Shown here: in pieces, positions 53,204 through 61,682 of the stretch | Numbering within the stretch: position 1 is the first letter of the stretch | How the letters are laid out: every line of letters starts with the position of its first letter | NCBI RefSeq assembly: GCF_016860545.1 | Contig: NZ_BNEB01000002.1 | Span: 1,426,001-1,490,000, forward strand | Reading direction: 5' to 3' | Source of the DNA: Streptomyces asoensis | GTDB lineage: Bacteria; Actinomycetota; Actinomycetes; Streptomycetales; Streptomycetaceae | Length of the DNA stretch: 64,000 bases | Translations under genes and position numbers: made by a program | The notes under the pieces: model-generated | What the model saw: the letters and a program-made list of their open reading frames with translations, nothing else | Databases searched by the model: none | What the model was told of the DNA's origin: nothing

Positions 53204-55059
53204 CCCGCGCCGCCCGCGCCCGGATACCCCTGCGCAAACGGCTGCTGGTCCGCCTGCTCATCGCGTCCGTCCTGATCGCCGTGTGCTCGGTGGCCGCCAC
53301 CGCGTGGCTCGCCGTCACCACCACCACCCGCGCGCTGCGGGAGGAACAGGGCCAGGCCCTCGCCGACGACATGGACATCCTCGCGAAGCTCAGCGGCTAC
53401 GCGGCCACCCACCCCGACTGGACGGGCGTGCGCGCCACGCTCCGCGACCTGTCCGCACGGACCGGGCGGCGCATCGCCCTGACCACCGCCGACCGCACCC
53501 CCCTGGCCGACTCCGCGCCGCGCGGCACCGCCCTGCCGCCGATCGCCGCCGCCACCGTCGACCCGCTGCGCACCGACACCTACAGCGAGCCCGGCGCCCA
53601 GTTGAGCGGCACCGACCCGCGCGTGGTCGGCCCCTACCGCCTCACCCCGCAGGAACGCGTGAAGCTCGACGCGGTGGCGGGCGAACGGCAGCGCTGCTTC
53701 TCCCGCTACGGCATCGACACGGCCGTCACCCACACCCCGAGCGGCCGCCCCGTGGTGAGCGCGGCGGACGGCGGCACCAGCTTCGGGTACCTGTCCGACG
53801 AGTGCGGGGACGGGCGCTACGACCGGCCCATGCCCACCGAGGAGAAGGCGCTGACCGCGCTGCGGACCGAGGCCGCCGGCTGTCTGACCCGCGCGGGCCT
53901 CGACCCCGACATGCCCCTGCTGTTCGGCGCGGGCCTCCCCGGGACGTCCGACCGCTATCCGACGCTGGCGCTCGAGTTCGTCAAGGCGGCGGGAGGCGCG
54001 GAGGACGGCAAGTCGGCGCTGCGCTCCGCCCAGACCTGTCTGGAGGCCGCCCGCCATGTGCAGCTCGACCCGTACGTCGCCCCGCCCGCCGAGCTGTTCC
54101 TCGGCGTCGGGGACAGCGGCGCGGCGCCCCGCTGGGTCATGTCTCCGGCCAACAAGGCCAGGATCGTCGGCGCGGCCGGTCTGGTGCTGGCCGTCACCGT
54201 GGCCGTCACCGCCGTGGTCGCCAGCCGTCTCGTACGGCCCCTGCGCGCCCTGACCGAGGCCGCGCAGCAGCCCCCCGACCGGCACGCGCGGGTGCCGGTC
54301 ACGACACGCGACGAGACCGGCATCCTCGCGGAGGCCTTCAACGACCTCGCCGAACGACGCGAGCGGCTGGAGGCCCAGCGCAAGGCGCTCGTCAGCGACG
54401 TGGCCCACGAGCTGCGCAGCCCCCTCACCAACATCCGGGGCTGGCTGGAGGTCACCCGTGACGGCCTCGTCGAACCCGACGCCGAGCTGCTCGGCGCCCT
54501 GCACGAGGAGGCGCTGGTCCTCCAGCGGGTCATCGACGACCTGCGCGACCTCGCGGCCGCCGACGCGGGCACCCTGCGGCTGCACCGCGAACCGGTGCCC
54601 GCCGACGAACTGCTCGCCCAGGTCGCCGCCGCCCACCGGGTCGCCGCCGACACGGCCGGCGTGCGCCTGCGCACGGGGACCGACGGTGCCCCCTGGTTCG
54701 ACGCCGACCCGGTACGGCTGCGGCAGATGCTCGGCAATCTCGTCACCAACGCGGTACGGCACACCCCGCCCGGCGGCACGGTCGCCCTGACCACCCGCGC
54801 CGACGGCGAACGGGTCGTCGTGGAGGTCGCCGACACCGGCACGGGCATCGCCGCCGAGGACCTGCCGCACGTCTTCGAGCGGTTCTGGCGGGCGGAGAAG
54901 TCACGCAGCCGCCGCACCGGCGGCAGCGGTCTCGGCCTGCCGATCGTCCGTCAGCTCACGGTCGCCCACGGCGGGACGGCGGAGGCGACGAGCACCCCGG
55001 GCGCGGGCAGTGTCTTCACCCTGCGCCTGCCCGCGGCCCAGCCGCCCGGCGACGGCTGA
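53200..55059 (+). CDS. Sensor histidine kinase with large extracytoplasmic domain
   Basis: 619 aa. TM1 about 15-40 and TM2 about 321-343 enclose a sensor domain of about 280 residues that has four cysteines (166, 202, 228, 280), enough for two disulfides. HAMP about 344-395, phospho-acceptor H403 (SDVAHELRSPLTNIRGW), N box NLVTNAVRHT, G1 DTGTGI and G2 GGSGLGLPI. GTG 53200 overlaps the response-regulator stop. The sensor domain contains the segments RCFSRYGI and AGCLTRAGL, which I do not recognise as a known family. Signal unknown; the cysteines suggest a cell-envelope or redox signal. Confidence 0.95.
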   Translation: MTRAARARIPLRKRLLVRLLIASVLIAVCSVAATAWLAVTTTTRALREEQGQALADDMDILAKLSGYAATHPDWTGVRATLRDLSARTGRRIALTTADRTPLADSAPRGTALPPIAAATVDPLRTDTYSEPGAQLSGTDPRVVGPYRLTPQERVKLDAVAGERQRCFSRYGIDTAVTHTPSGRPVVSAADGGTSFGYLSDECGDGRYDRPMPTEEKALTALRTEAAGCLTRAGLDPDMPLLFGAGLPGTSDRYPTLALEFVKAAGGAEDGKSALRSAQTCLEAARHVQLDPYVAPPAELFLGVGDSGAAPRWVMSPANKARIVGAAGLVLAVTVAVTAVVASRLVRPLRALTEAAQQPPDRHARVPVTTRDETGILAEAFNDLAERRERLEAQRKALVSDVAHELRSPLTNIRGWLEVTRDGLVEPDAELLGALHEEALVLQRVIDDLRDLAAADAGTLRLHREPVPADELLAQVAAAHRVAADTAGVRLRTGTDGAPWFDADPVRLRQMLGNLVTNAVRHTPPGGTVALTTRADGERVVVEVADTGTGIAAEDLPHVFERFWRAEKSRSRRTGGSGLGLPIVRQLTVAHGGTAEATSTPGAGSVFTLRLPAAQPPGDG

Positions 55060-55152
55060 GTCCGGACGGGAAGCCCGCGCGGCGAGATGCCGACGGCCAG
55101 GTGCGCTGCGGACGGCAGAACCGGGCCCGTCAGGCCGGACGGGCCCCGTCAC

Positions 55153-55209
55153 GCCGGACCGGGCCGGGCATGCCGGACCGGGCCGGGCATGCCGGACCGG
55201 GCCGGGCAT
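55153..55209. repeat. 19-bp tandem repeat, three exact copies
   Basis: The unit GCCGGACCGGGCCGGGCAT is repeated exactly at 55153-55171, 55172-55190 and 55191-55209, followed by a truncated copy that runs into the terminator hairpin. Each copy contains the 8-bp palindrome GGCATGCC across the unit junction. Located in a 322-bp gap (55060-55381) between the kinase and WhiB genes that otherwise holds only the hairpin. Confidence 0.88.
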
Positions 55210-55212
55210 GCC

Positions 55213-55241
55213 GGACGGGCCGGTGTCTCACCGGCCCGTCC
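55213..55241. terminator. Bidirectional terminator, 11-bp stem
   Basis: GGACGGGCCGG (55213-55223) and CCGGCCCGTCC (55231-55241) flank the loop TGTCTCA. It lies between the convergent histidine-kinase and WhiB genes and directly abuts the tandem repeats. Confidence 0.75.
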
Positions 55242-55381
55242 GTGCATCCGAACCACCGACCGCTGTTTCGAGCGCCCGCTCCCGGTCCGGCCCTGCCCCG
55301 GTCACCCGGCTCCTCGGGTCGTCCCGCATCCGGCCCGGCGCCCACCGCGCCGTCCGGCACCCGGGGTCGCGGACCGCCGGG

Positions 55382-55630
55382 TCACGAACTGCGGCGGGCC
55401 CGGATGCGGCGCTTGAGGGCGCGCCGTTCGTTCTCGCCCGTGCCGCCCCAGACGCCGAGCGTCTGATCGGTCTCCATCGCCCAGTCCAGGCACGCCTCCC
55501 GCACGGGACAGCGCCCGCAGACCGCCTTGGCCTGTTCCATCTGGAGCAGTGCCGGCCCGGAGGTACCGATCGGGAAGAAGAGGTCGGGGTCCTCGTGGCG
55601 GCACGCGGCGTGCTCTCGCCAGTTGTCCAT
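55382..55630 (-). CDS. WhiB-family iron-sulfur transcription factor
   Basis: 82 aa. The four [4Fe-4S] cysteines are C10, C38, C41 and C47 (AACRHED, VCGRCPVREAC), followed by the GVWGGTGENERRALKRRIRARR glycine turn and basic tail. WhiB proteins bind the principal sigma factor and sense oxidants or NO. ATG 55630 has AGGTGA upstream; GTG 55639 is an alternative. It looks like the WblE/WhiB1 group in length and in the DPDLFFPIG motif, but this cannot be decided by eye. Confidence 0.94.
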   Translation of the reverse strand: MDNWREHAACRHEDPDLFFPIGTSGPALLQMEQAKAVCGRCPVREACLDWAMETDQTLGVWGGTGENERRALKRRIRARRSS

Positions 55631-55732
55631 CGAAGTCACCTGCGATCACGTCGTATGTGCTTTTCCGGATGAGTTGCTTCCGATCGGGTCACCGCCAGAG
55701 CGCCGGTGAAACAGCCCGGGCCGACAAAGAGT

Positions 55733-56950
55733 TCACTGTTCCCGCTGTCCCCACGGGGAGCCGTACTCCGTCAGCAGGTCGAGGAACGGGCGCGCCGGGA
55801 ACGCCTCGGGGCCCAGGACGCCCGTGCCGGACCACGCTCCCGTGGCGAGCAGTTCGAGGGCGACCACCGGGTTGACGGCGGTCTGCCACACCACGGCCTG
55901 ACTGCCGTACTCGGCCATCGACCACTGGTTGTCGACCACGTGGTACAGGTACACCTCGCGCGGCGCGCCGTCCTTCACGCCCCGCACCCAGGTGCCCGCG
56001 CACGTCTTGCCGTGCATCAGCGCGCCCAGCGTCGCCGGGTCCGGCAGGCAGGCGGCCACCACGTCCCGGGGCGAGACGGGCACCGGCCCGTCCGGGCCCG
56101 GCACGGTCACGGGCGACGTGCGGTCCAGCCCCAGCCGATGCAGCGTCTTGAGCGTCTCGATGAACTCGCCGCCCAGACCGTACTTGAAGGTCACCCGGCG
56201 CGCCTTCACCCAGCGCGGCACGAGCAGCACCTCCTCGTGCTCGACGTTCACGCACTCCACCGGCCCGATCCCTTCGGGGAAGTCGAAGACCTCGGGCTCG
56301 CTGAACGGCGCGGTGGTGAACCAGCCCCGGTCGGCCTCGTAGACGACCGGTGGGTTCAGGCATTCCTCGATGGTCGTCCAGATGTTGAAGGAGGGCGCGA
56401 AGTCGTGCCCCTCGACGGTGAGGTTCGCGCCGTCGCGGACACCGATCTCGTCGATCTCGTCGAAGAGTTCGTCGGCGGCGTACCGGGCGAACACGTCCGA
56501 CAGGCCCGGTTCGACCCCCATGCCGACCAGGGCGAGGGCACCCGCCGCGGCCCAGTCGTCGGACTCGGCGAACTGCGCGTCGCCGAGCCGCACCCCGCAC
56601 TCCTCGTAAGGGCGGTCCGGGTGCGGCCGGGACAGCGACATCGCCATGTCGACGTAGGTGGCCCCGGCGGTCCGCGCCGCGCGGAACAGCGGCATGACGA
56701 ACCGCGGGTCGGTGGCGTTCATCAGGACGTCGCAGCGGTGGCGGGCGAGCAGGGCGGCGACGGCGGCCTCGTCGCCGGCGTCGACCCGTTCGGCCCGGAA
56801 GCGCTCGTCGCCGGCGAGCGCGGCGACGGCGGCCTCGGCACGGGCGGGGTCGTGGTCGGCGACCACCATCGCCTCGAAGAACGGGCGGCGGGCGGCGATC
56901 CGGGTGAAGGCGGTGCCGACACCGCCGGCGCCCACGAGCAGGACACGCAT
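55733..56950 (-). CDS. Saccharopine-dehydrogenase-like NAD(P)-binding protein
   Basis: 405 aa. Rossmann motif VLLVGAGGVGTAFTRIA (3-19) followed by NATDPRFVMPLFRAA and the central GMGVEPGLSDVFARYAADEL domain match the saccharopine dehydrogenase/LYS9 family, which acts in lysine or carboxynorspermidine metabolism. It is divergent from the TetR gene at 57101 (150-bp gap). The lysine-exporter pair lies 1.9 kb away, which may or may not be functionally related. Exact reaction unassigned. Confidence 0.93.
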   Translation of the reverse strand: MRVLLVGAGGVGTAFTRIAARRPFFEAMVVADHDPARAEAAVAALAGDERFRAERVDAGDEAAVAALLARHRCDVLMNATDPRFVMPLFRAARTAGATYVDMAMSLSRPHPDRPYEECGVRLGDAQFAESDDWAAAGALALVGMGVEPGLSDVFARYAADELFDEIDEIGVRDGANLTVEGHDFAPSFNIWTTIEECLNPPVVYEADRGWFTTAPFSEPEVFDFPEGIGPVECVNVEHEEVLLVPRWVKARRVTFKYGLGGEFIETLKTLHRLGLDRTSPVTVPGPDGPVPVSPRDVVAACLPDPATLGALMHGKTCAGTWVRGVKDGAPREVYLYHVVDNQWSMAEYGSQAVVWQTAVNPVVALELLATGAWSGTGVLGPEAFPARPFLDLLTEYGSPWGQREQ

Positions 56951-57100
56951 GACGAGAACTCCCTCGGCTGGAACTGCGGACGGACGAACTGTGCGAACGG
57001 GGCCCCGAGAGGGATACAACGCCCCGGGTCCGCGTAAGGTCAATGGCGTTGGCATAAGGCGGCGGGCCGGCGGGCCGCCCGGTGGGAAGGAGCGGTACGC

Positions 57101-57808
57101 GTGCCCAAACCGGTCGTACCCGAGGAGCGGCGGCGCCGCCGCAGGCCCACCAGGAGCGGCACCGTGCTCTCCGAGCGGCTGATCGTGGACGCGGCGCTGC
57201 GTCTGCTCCGTGAGCACGGCAGTGCCGGGCTGACCGCCCGCCGTCTCGGTCTCGCCCTCGACTGCGACCCCAGCACCCTCTACCGGTACTTCCGGGGCAT
57301 GGACGAGCTGACCCTCGCCATCGGCGACGCGCTCGTCGGGCAGGCGCTGAGCGGCTGGCGGCCGACGGGGGAGTGGCGCACCGACCTGCGGGACGTCGGC
57401 GTGCGCATCCACGCCGCCTATGTCGCCCACCCGCAGGCCGCGCAGCTCACCACGAGCCGGGTGACGGGGCGGGCCAACGAACTGGCCGCCGACGAGGCGG
57501 TCCTGGACGTCCTGCGCACCGCGGGGTTCCCGCTGCCGGACACCGTGCGGATCTACCACGCCTTCATCGACCAGACGCTGGCCTTCGCCGCCCTGGACGC
57601 CGCGTCCCTGGCCCTGCCGCGCGCCGCGCGCAGCGCCGACGACGCGATGTGGCGCTCGACCTACGCCCGCCTCCCCGCCGCGACCCACCCGCGGATCGCC
57701 GAGGCGGCCCCGCTGCTGTCGGCCCGCATGGTGACCAGCGCGTACCCGACGGCGCTGGAGATGCTGCTCGACAGCGCGCAGGCCACGCTCGCCCGGCTCG
57801 GCTCCTGA
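57101..57808 (+). CDS. TetR-family regulator
   Basis: 235 aa. An Arg-rich N-terminus, then the helix-turn-helix (about 22-70: SERLIVDAALRLLREHGSAGLTARRLGLALDCDPSTLYRYFRGMDELTLAI) and a TetR_C_1-like ligand domain. GTG 57101 has AAGGAG upstream. Divergent from the saccharopine-dehydrogenase-like gene, which is the likely target. The stop lies 4 bp from that of the convergent LysR gene. Confidence 0.93.
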   Translation: MPKPVVPEERRRRRRPTRSGTVLSERLIVDAALRLLREHGSAGLTARRLGLALDCDPSTLYRYFRGMDELTLAIGDALVGQALSGWRPTGEWRTDLRDVGVRIHAAYVAHPQAAQLTTSRVTGRANELAADEAVLDVLRTAGFPLPDTVRIYHAFIDQTLAFAALDAASLALPRAARSADDAMWRSTYARLPAATHPRIAEAAPLLSARMVTSAYPTALEMLLDSAQATLARLGS

Positions 57809-57812
57809 GGGT

Positions 57813-58712
57813 TCAGCTCCTGAGGGTCCGCGCGGCCGTCGCCGCCACCGCGTCGGCCACCGCCGCCAGCGCCGGGGAGTCCAGCTTCCACTGCTGCCAG
57901 TAAAGAGGGACGTCCAAGGGACGCCCGGGCGCGAGCGGGACCAGGCGGCCGGAGCGCAGCAGATCGCCCGCCTGCACCTCGGGGACCATCCCCCAGCCGA
58001 AGCCGGCGACCACGGACGCCACGAAGCCCTCCGAGGTCGGGACGGCCTGCCGCACGCGGCCCGCGCCCTTGGCCCCGCCGCTCAGCCCGCGCACGAACGC
58101 GTCCTGGAGGTCGTCGCTGCGGTCGAACGTCATCACGGGCGCCCGGGCGAGGGCCTCCTCGAGCGGGCCGTCCCCGAGGTGACGGGCGACGAAGTCCGGG
58201 CTGGCGGCGGCCTGGTAGCGCATCGTGCCCAGCGCGCGCACGGAACAACCGGTCACCGCCCCGGGCGACGAGGTCACCGCGGCCATCACCAGTCCCTCGC
58301 GCAGGAGTTCCGCCGTGCGCGTCTCGTCCTCGCGGTGCAGTTCGAAACAGATCTGCGGCTCCCGCGGCACTCGGGCCAGGGCGGCCAGGAACCAGGTGGC
58401 GAGCGAGTCCGCGTTGACCGCGACGGTCACCCTCGTCGGCTCGCCCTCGCCGCTCATCCCCAGCTCGGAGCGGGTGTCCCGCTCGAGCCGGGCCAGCTGG
58501 CGGGCGAACCGGACGACGATCTCGCCGGACTCGGTGGGCCGTACCGGCTTGGTGCGCAGCAGCAGGACCCGGCCGGTGCGCTGCTCCAGGGCCTTGACGC
58601 GCTGGCTGACCGCCGACGGCGTCACGTGCAGGGCCGCGGCGGCCGCGTCGAAGGTTCCCTCGTCCACCACCGCGAGCAGCGTCCGCACCTGGTCGAGGGG
58701 GAGGTCCGTCAT
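57813..58712 (-). CDS. LysG/ArgP-type LysR regulator
   Basis: 299 aa. The N-terminal helix-turn-helix (LPLDQVRTLLAVVDEGTFDAAAAALHVTPSAVSQRVKALEQRTGRVLLLR) and effector domain match ArgP/LysG, which senses lysine or arginine and activates an exporter gene. The direct divergent neighbour is a LysE-type exporter (58793), the classical LysG-LysE pair of actinobacteria; the 80-bp gap should hold the binding site. ATG 58712 is preferred over GTG 58715. Confidence 0.94.
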   Translation of the reverse strand: MTDLPLDQVRTLLAVVDEGTFDAAAAALHVTPSAVSQRVKALEQRTGRVLLLRTKPVRPTESGEIVVRFARQLARLERDTRSELGMSGEGEPTRVTVAVNADSLATWFLAALARVPREPQICFELHREDETRTAELLREGLVMAAVTSSPGAVTGCSVRALGTMRYQAAASPDFVARHLGDGPLEEALARAPVMTFDRSDDLQDAFVRGLSGGAKGAGRVRQAVPTSEGFVASVVAGFGWGMVPEVQAGDLLRSGRLVPLAPGRPLDVPLYWQQWKLDSPALAAVADAVAATAARTLRS

Positions 58713-58792
58713 CACCGTGTCATCACGAACGCTAATGATACGTAAGAATCTTTAGCTGTACCCGCAGTGATCGCTTCTCTAGCGTGGAGGGC

Positions 58793-59407
58793 ATGTCCCA
58801 CACGCTCACCGCCGCGGCCGCCGGCTTCGGCACCGGTCTGTCGCTCATCGTCGCCATCGGCGCCCAGAACGCCTTCGTCCTGCGTCAGGGGATCCGCCGT
58901 GACGCCGTCCTCGCCGTCGTCGGGATCTGTGCCCTCTCCGACGCCGTGCTCATCGCCGCGGGGGTCGGCGGTGTCGGTGCGCTGGTGGTGGCCTGGCCGG
59001 GGGTGCTGACCGCGGTCGGCTGGGTCGGCGGGCTCTTCCTGCTCTGCTACGGCGCCCTGGCGGCCCGCCGGGTGTTCCGGCCGGCGGGGGCCCTGGCGGC
59101 CGAGGGGGAGAGCACGGGGTCCCTGCGCCGGGCCGTGCTCACCTGTCTGGCGCTGACCTGGCTCAACCCGCACGTCTACCTCGACACGGTCTTCCTGCTC
59201 GGTTCCGTCGCCGCGGACCGCGGCCCCCTGCGCTGGACGTTCGGCCTGGGCGCCGCTCTGGCCAGCGTGTGCTGGTTCGTCGCGCTGGGCTTCGGCGCCC
59301 GGCTGCTCGGCCGCTTCCTGACCCGCCCGGCCGCCTGGCGCGTCCTGGACGGACTCGTCGCCGCCACCATGGTCGCCCTCGGCGTGACGCTCCTCGTCGG
59401 GGCCTGA
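58793..59407 (+). CDS. lysE: LysE-family amino-acid exporter
   Basis: 204 aa with six hydrophobic segments and the N-terminal GFGTGLSLIVAIGAQNAFVLRQGIRRD signature (GAQNAFVL) of the LysE lysine/arginine exporters. The TWLNPHVYLDTVFLLGSVA motif is also typical. ATG 58793 follows TGGAGG. Expression is expected to be activated by the divergent LysG when intracellular lysine or arginine rises. A hairpin at 59441-59462 may end the transcript. Confidence 0.95.
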   Translation: MSHTLTAAAAGFGTGLSLIVAIGAQNAFVLRQGIRRDAVLAVVGICALSDAVLIAAGVGGVGALVVAWPGVLTAVGWVGGLFLLCYGALAARRVFRPAGALAAEGESTGSLRRAVLTCLALTWLNPHVYLDTVFLLGSVAADRGPLRWTFGLGAALASVCWFVALGFGARLLGRFLTRPAAWRVLDGLVAATMVALGVTLLVGA

Positions 59408-59440
59408 TCCGACCAGGCCGGGACCAGGCCGGGACCGGTC

Positions 59441-59462
59441 CGGGCCGGGGACCGCCGGCCCG
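59441..59462 (+). terminator. Hairpin downstream of lysE
   Basis: CGGGCCGG (59441-59448) pairs with CCGGCCCG (59455-59462), loop GGACCG, 34 bp after the lysE stop. A short direct repeat (CCAGGCCGGGA, twice) precedes it. Confidence 0.55.
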
Positions 59463-59589
59463 AAACCGCGGACGGCGTGGGTGCGTCGTCCGCAATCTGA
59501 GATCGCGCGTCCACAGGGCGGTGCAAGCATCGCCGGTGCTGGGATAGTGACCCCCGGACCGAAAGATGTAACCAGCAACCAGGAAACGC

Positions 59590-60894
59590 GTGGACACGAG
59601 CGAGAGCAGCACCGCACCCGAGGCCGGACCGGCCGACCCACGTCACCGGGACGAGCCCCGACGCGGCTGGCGCCGCTGGGCGATGGACACCCGGCCGCTG
59701 CGCAGGCCGGCCTACCGGCGGCTGTGGTCCTCGACCATCGTCACGGCCGTGGGCAGCCAGCTCACCGCCGTCGCCGTGCCCAAGCAGATCTACGACATCA
59801 CCGGCTCCTCCGCCTGGGTCGGCTACGCGAGTCTCGCCGGACTGGTGCCCATGGTGCTCTTCGCGCTGTGGGGCGGAGCCGTCGCCGACACCGTCGACCG
59901 CCGCAAGCTGCTGCTGGTCACCAACACCGGGATCGCCGTCACCTCGGTGCTGTTCTGGCTCCAGGCGGTCTCGGGACTGGACTCGGTGGCCGTGCTGATG
60001 GTGCTCCTCGCCACCCAGCAGGCCTTCTTCGGACTCAACTCACCGGCCCGCAACGCCTCCATCGCCCGCCTGGTGCCCGCCGACGAGCTCGCCGCCGCCA
60101 ACGCCCTCGGCTCGACCGTCATGCAGACCGGTCTGGTCGCCGGCCCGCTGGTCGCGGGCGCGCTGATCCCCGTCGTCGGCCTGCCCGAGCTGTACCTCCT
60201 CGACGCCGTCGCGCTGTCGGTGACGCTCTGGGCCGTCTTCCGCCTCCCCCCGCTGCCGCCGCTGGCGACCACGAAGGTCCGGCGCGCCGGGCTGCGCGAG
60301 ATCGCCGAGGGCTTCCGCTACATCTCCGGGCGCAAGGTCCTGCTGCTGTCCTTCCTCGCCGATGTCATCGCCATGGTCCTCGGCATGCCCCGGGCCCTGT
60401 TCCCGCAGCTCGCCGCCGAGACGTACGCCCCCTACGGCGAAGGCCTCGCCCTGGGTCTGCTGTTCGCCGCGATCCCCATCGGCGCCGTCCTCGGCGGGCT
60501 GTTCTCCGGCACCTTCTCCCGGGCCCGCCGGCACGGGTGGATGGTGATCGGCGCGGTCGTCGTCTGGGGCGCCGCGATCGCCGGGTCCGGACTGAGCGGG
60601 AGTCTGTGGCTCGCCGTCGTCTTCCTGGCCTGCGCGGGCGTGGCCGACATGGTCTCCATGGTCTTCCGCGGGGCGATCCTGCTCTCCGCCGCCACCGACG
60701 AGATGCGGGGCCGTATGCAGGGCGTCTTCACGGTCGTCGTCGCGGGCGGGCCCCGGCTGGCCGACGCCCTGCACGGCACGGCGGGCGCCGCCTTCGGCCC
60801 CCGTGCGGCGGTCGTCGGCGGCGGCCTGCTGGTCGTCGTCGCCATGCTGACCCTCGCGGCCGCCGTGCCCGCGCTGCGCCGGTACCGGATCTGA
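59590..60894 (+). CDS. MFS transporter, DHA3 type
   Basis: 434 aa, 12 predicted transmembrane segments. N-terminal RRPAYRRLWSSTIVTAVGSQLTAVAVPKQIYDITGSS is typical of the DHA3/enterobactin-exporter-like (EntS) group, with a motif A-like GGAVADTVDRRKLLL loop. The cytoplasmic tail of about 45 residues at the start is Pro/Arg-rich. GTG 59590 is used. Exported substrate unknown; a multidrug or siderophore role is possible. Confidence 0.93.
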   Translation: MDTSESSTAPEAGPADPRHRDEPRRGWRRWAMDTRPLRRPAYRRLWSSTIVTAVGSQLTAVAVPKQIYDITGSSAWVGYASLAGLVPMVLFALWGGAVADTVDRRKLLLVTNTGIAVTSVLFWLQAVSGLDSVAVLMVLLATQQAFFGLNSPARNASIARLVPADELAAANALGSTVMQTGLVAGPLVAGALIPVVGLPELYLLDAVALSVTLWAVFRLPPLPPLATTKVRRAGLREIAEGFRYISGRKVLLLSFLADVIAMVLGMPRALFPQLAAETYAPYGEGLALGLLFAAIPIGAVLGGLFSGTFSRARRHGWMVIGAVVVWGAAIAGSGLSGSLWLAVVFLACAGVADMVSMVFRGAILLSAATDEMRGRMQGVFTVVVAGGPRLADALHGTAGAAFGPRAAVVGGGLLVVVAMLTLAAAVPALRRYRI

Positions 60895-60925
60895 GGCGCG
60901 GCGCCCGGCGGAGCATCCGCCGCCG

Positions 60926-61378
60926 CTACAGCACCCGCCGGTGCGTGCCGTACTGCTCCATCAGCTTGCCGCGGGTCGTCTCCAGCCGGTGCGCGAGGAT
61001 CTCGGCCACGATCCGCACCAGCGTCAGCCCGAGCGCCGGATCCTCCTCGCACAGTTTGAGCACCGTCCGGGCCTCGAACTCGTAGGCGCGTACGGGACTG
61101 AAGGCCTCGGCGCCGAAGTCCCAGCGGTAGGGCGGGAAGAGCCAGGACCAGCCGAGGAGGTCCCCGGCGCCGAGACTGGCCACGGTGACCCGGCGCAGCG
61201 ACGTCACCTGCTGGACGAGCGAGACGGCTCCCGAGCGGATGACCCAGAAGCGGTCGGCGGTGCCGCCCGCCTCGAAGATCCGGGTGTCCTCCGGGAAGGA
61301 CACCTCACGGGCCAGCGTCATCAGACGCTGACGCTGGGGCGGCGGAAGGGCGGTCAGCAGCTTGGTCGCTTTGGTCAT
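60926..61378 (-). CDS. Stand-alone cyclic-nucleotide-binding domain protein
   Basis: 150 aa. A Crp-like nucleotide-binding fold (RLMTLAREVSFPEDTRIFEAGGTADRFWVIRSGAVSLVQQ, then LGAGDLLGWSWLFPPYRW) with no DNA-binding helix-turn-helix after it, so it is a sensor or regulatory subunit and not a Crp activator. ATG 61378 is supported by GAGGAG upstream. The 5' region contains an intrinsic terminator (61486-61523) and a possible 30-codon ORF. Confidence 0.85.
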   Translation of the reverse strand: MTKATKLLTALPPPQRQRLMTLAREVSFPEDTRIFEAGGTADRFWVIRSGAVSLVQQVTSLRRVTVASLGAGDLLGWSWLFPPYRWDFGAEAFSPVRAYEFEARTVLKLCEEDPALGLTLVRIVAEILAHRLETTRGKLMEQYGTHRRVL

Positions 61379-61485
61379 GGCCCGGGGCTCCTCGCCGAGA
61401 ATCGGTGGGGGTGCTTCCCTCTCCATTTCAGCCGCTGGCGACGCGCCGGGCACCTCGGAGGACCGTCTTTTCCGCTCGAGGGCAG

Positions 61486-61523
61486 AAAAAAGCCCTGGCT
61501 GGACGGGGGAGGCCAGCCAGGGC
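61486..61523 (-). terminator. Intrinsic terminator with U-tract, leftward
   Basis: GCCCTGGCTGG (61492-61502) is the inverse of CCAGCCAGGGC (61513-61523): an 11-bp stem with a 10-nt loop. The run of six A on the plus strand (61486-61491) becomes six U on the leftward transcript, directly after the stem. A canonical rho-independent terminator is rare in this GC-rich genome. It lies 108 bp upstream of the cyclic-nucleotide-domain gene. Confidence 0.85.
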
Positions 61524-61525
61524 AG

Positions 61526-61618
61526 TCACGGGTGGCGCACGGAGGGGGGAGTGACCTCGCCCCCGCTCACCACGTATGGATGAACCGTAAACCATTCACG
61601 GAGATTCTGTGTACCCAT
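61526..61618 (-). CDS. Possible 30-aa small ORF before terminator
   Basis: Leftward ATG at 61618 to TGA at 61526-61528, giving 30 residues: starts MGTQNLREWFTVHPYVV and ends TPPSVRHP. The stop is 2 bp before the intrinsic terminator stem. No clear Shine-Dalgarno sequence is visible, although the 16-bp palindrome at 61622-61637 lies just upstream. The first half uses A/T-ending codons more than the neighbours. It may be a leader peptide, a small protein, or chance. Confidence 0.4.
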   Translation of the reverse strand: MGTQNLREWFTVHPYVVSGGEVTPPSVRHP

Positions 61619-61621
61619 AAC

Positions 61622-61637
61622 CCGGTCACGTGACCGG
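61622..61637. promoter_or_regulatory. Palindrome CCGGTCACGTGACCGG
   Basis: A perfect 16-bp palindrome, 4 bp upstream of the small ORF on the minus strand. It could be an operator or a promoter-associated structure; no regulator can be assigned. Confidence 0.45.
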
Positions 61638-61682
61638 TTTCACTTTTCCCCACGTCTTCGACGCGCTTCGCTCATCTGTTGA

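Noticed and set aside
55153..55209. Possible CRISPR array
   Set aside because: The repeats are contiguous 19-mers without spacers, and no cas genes are nearby.
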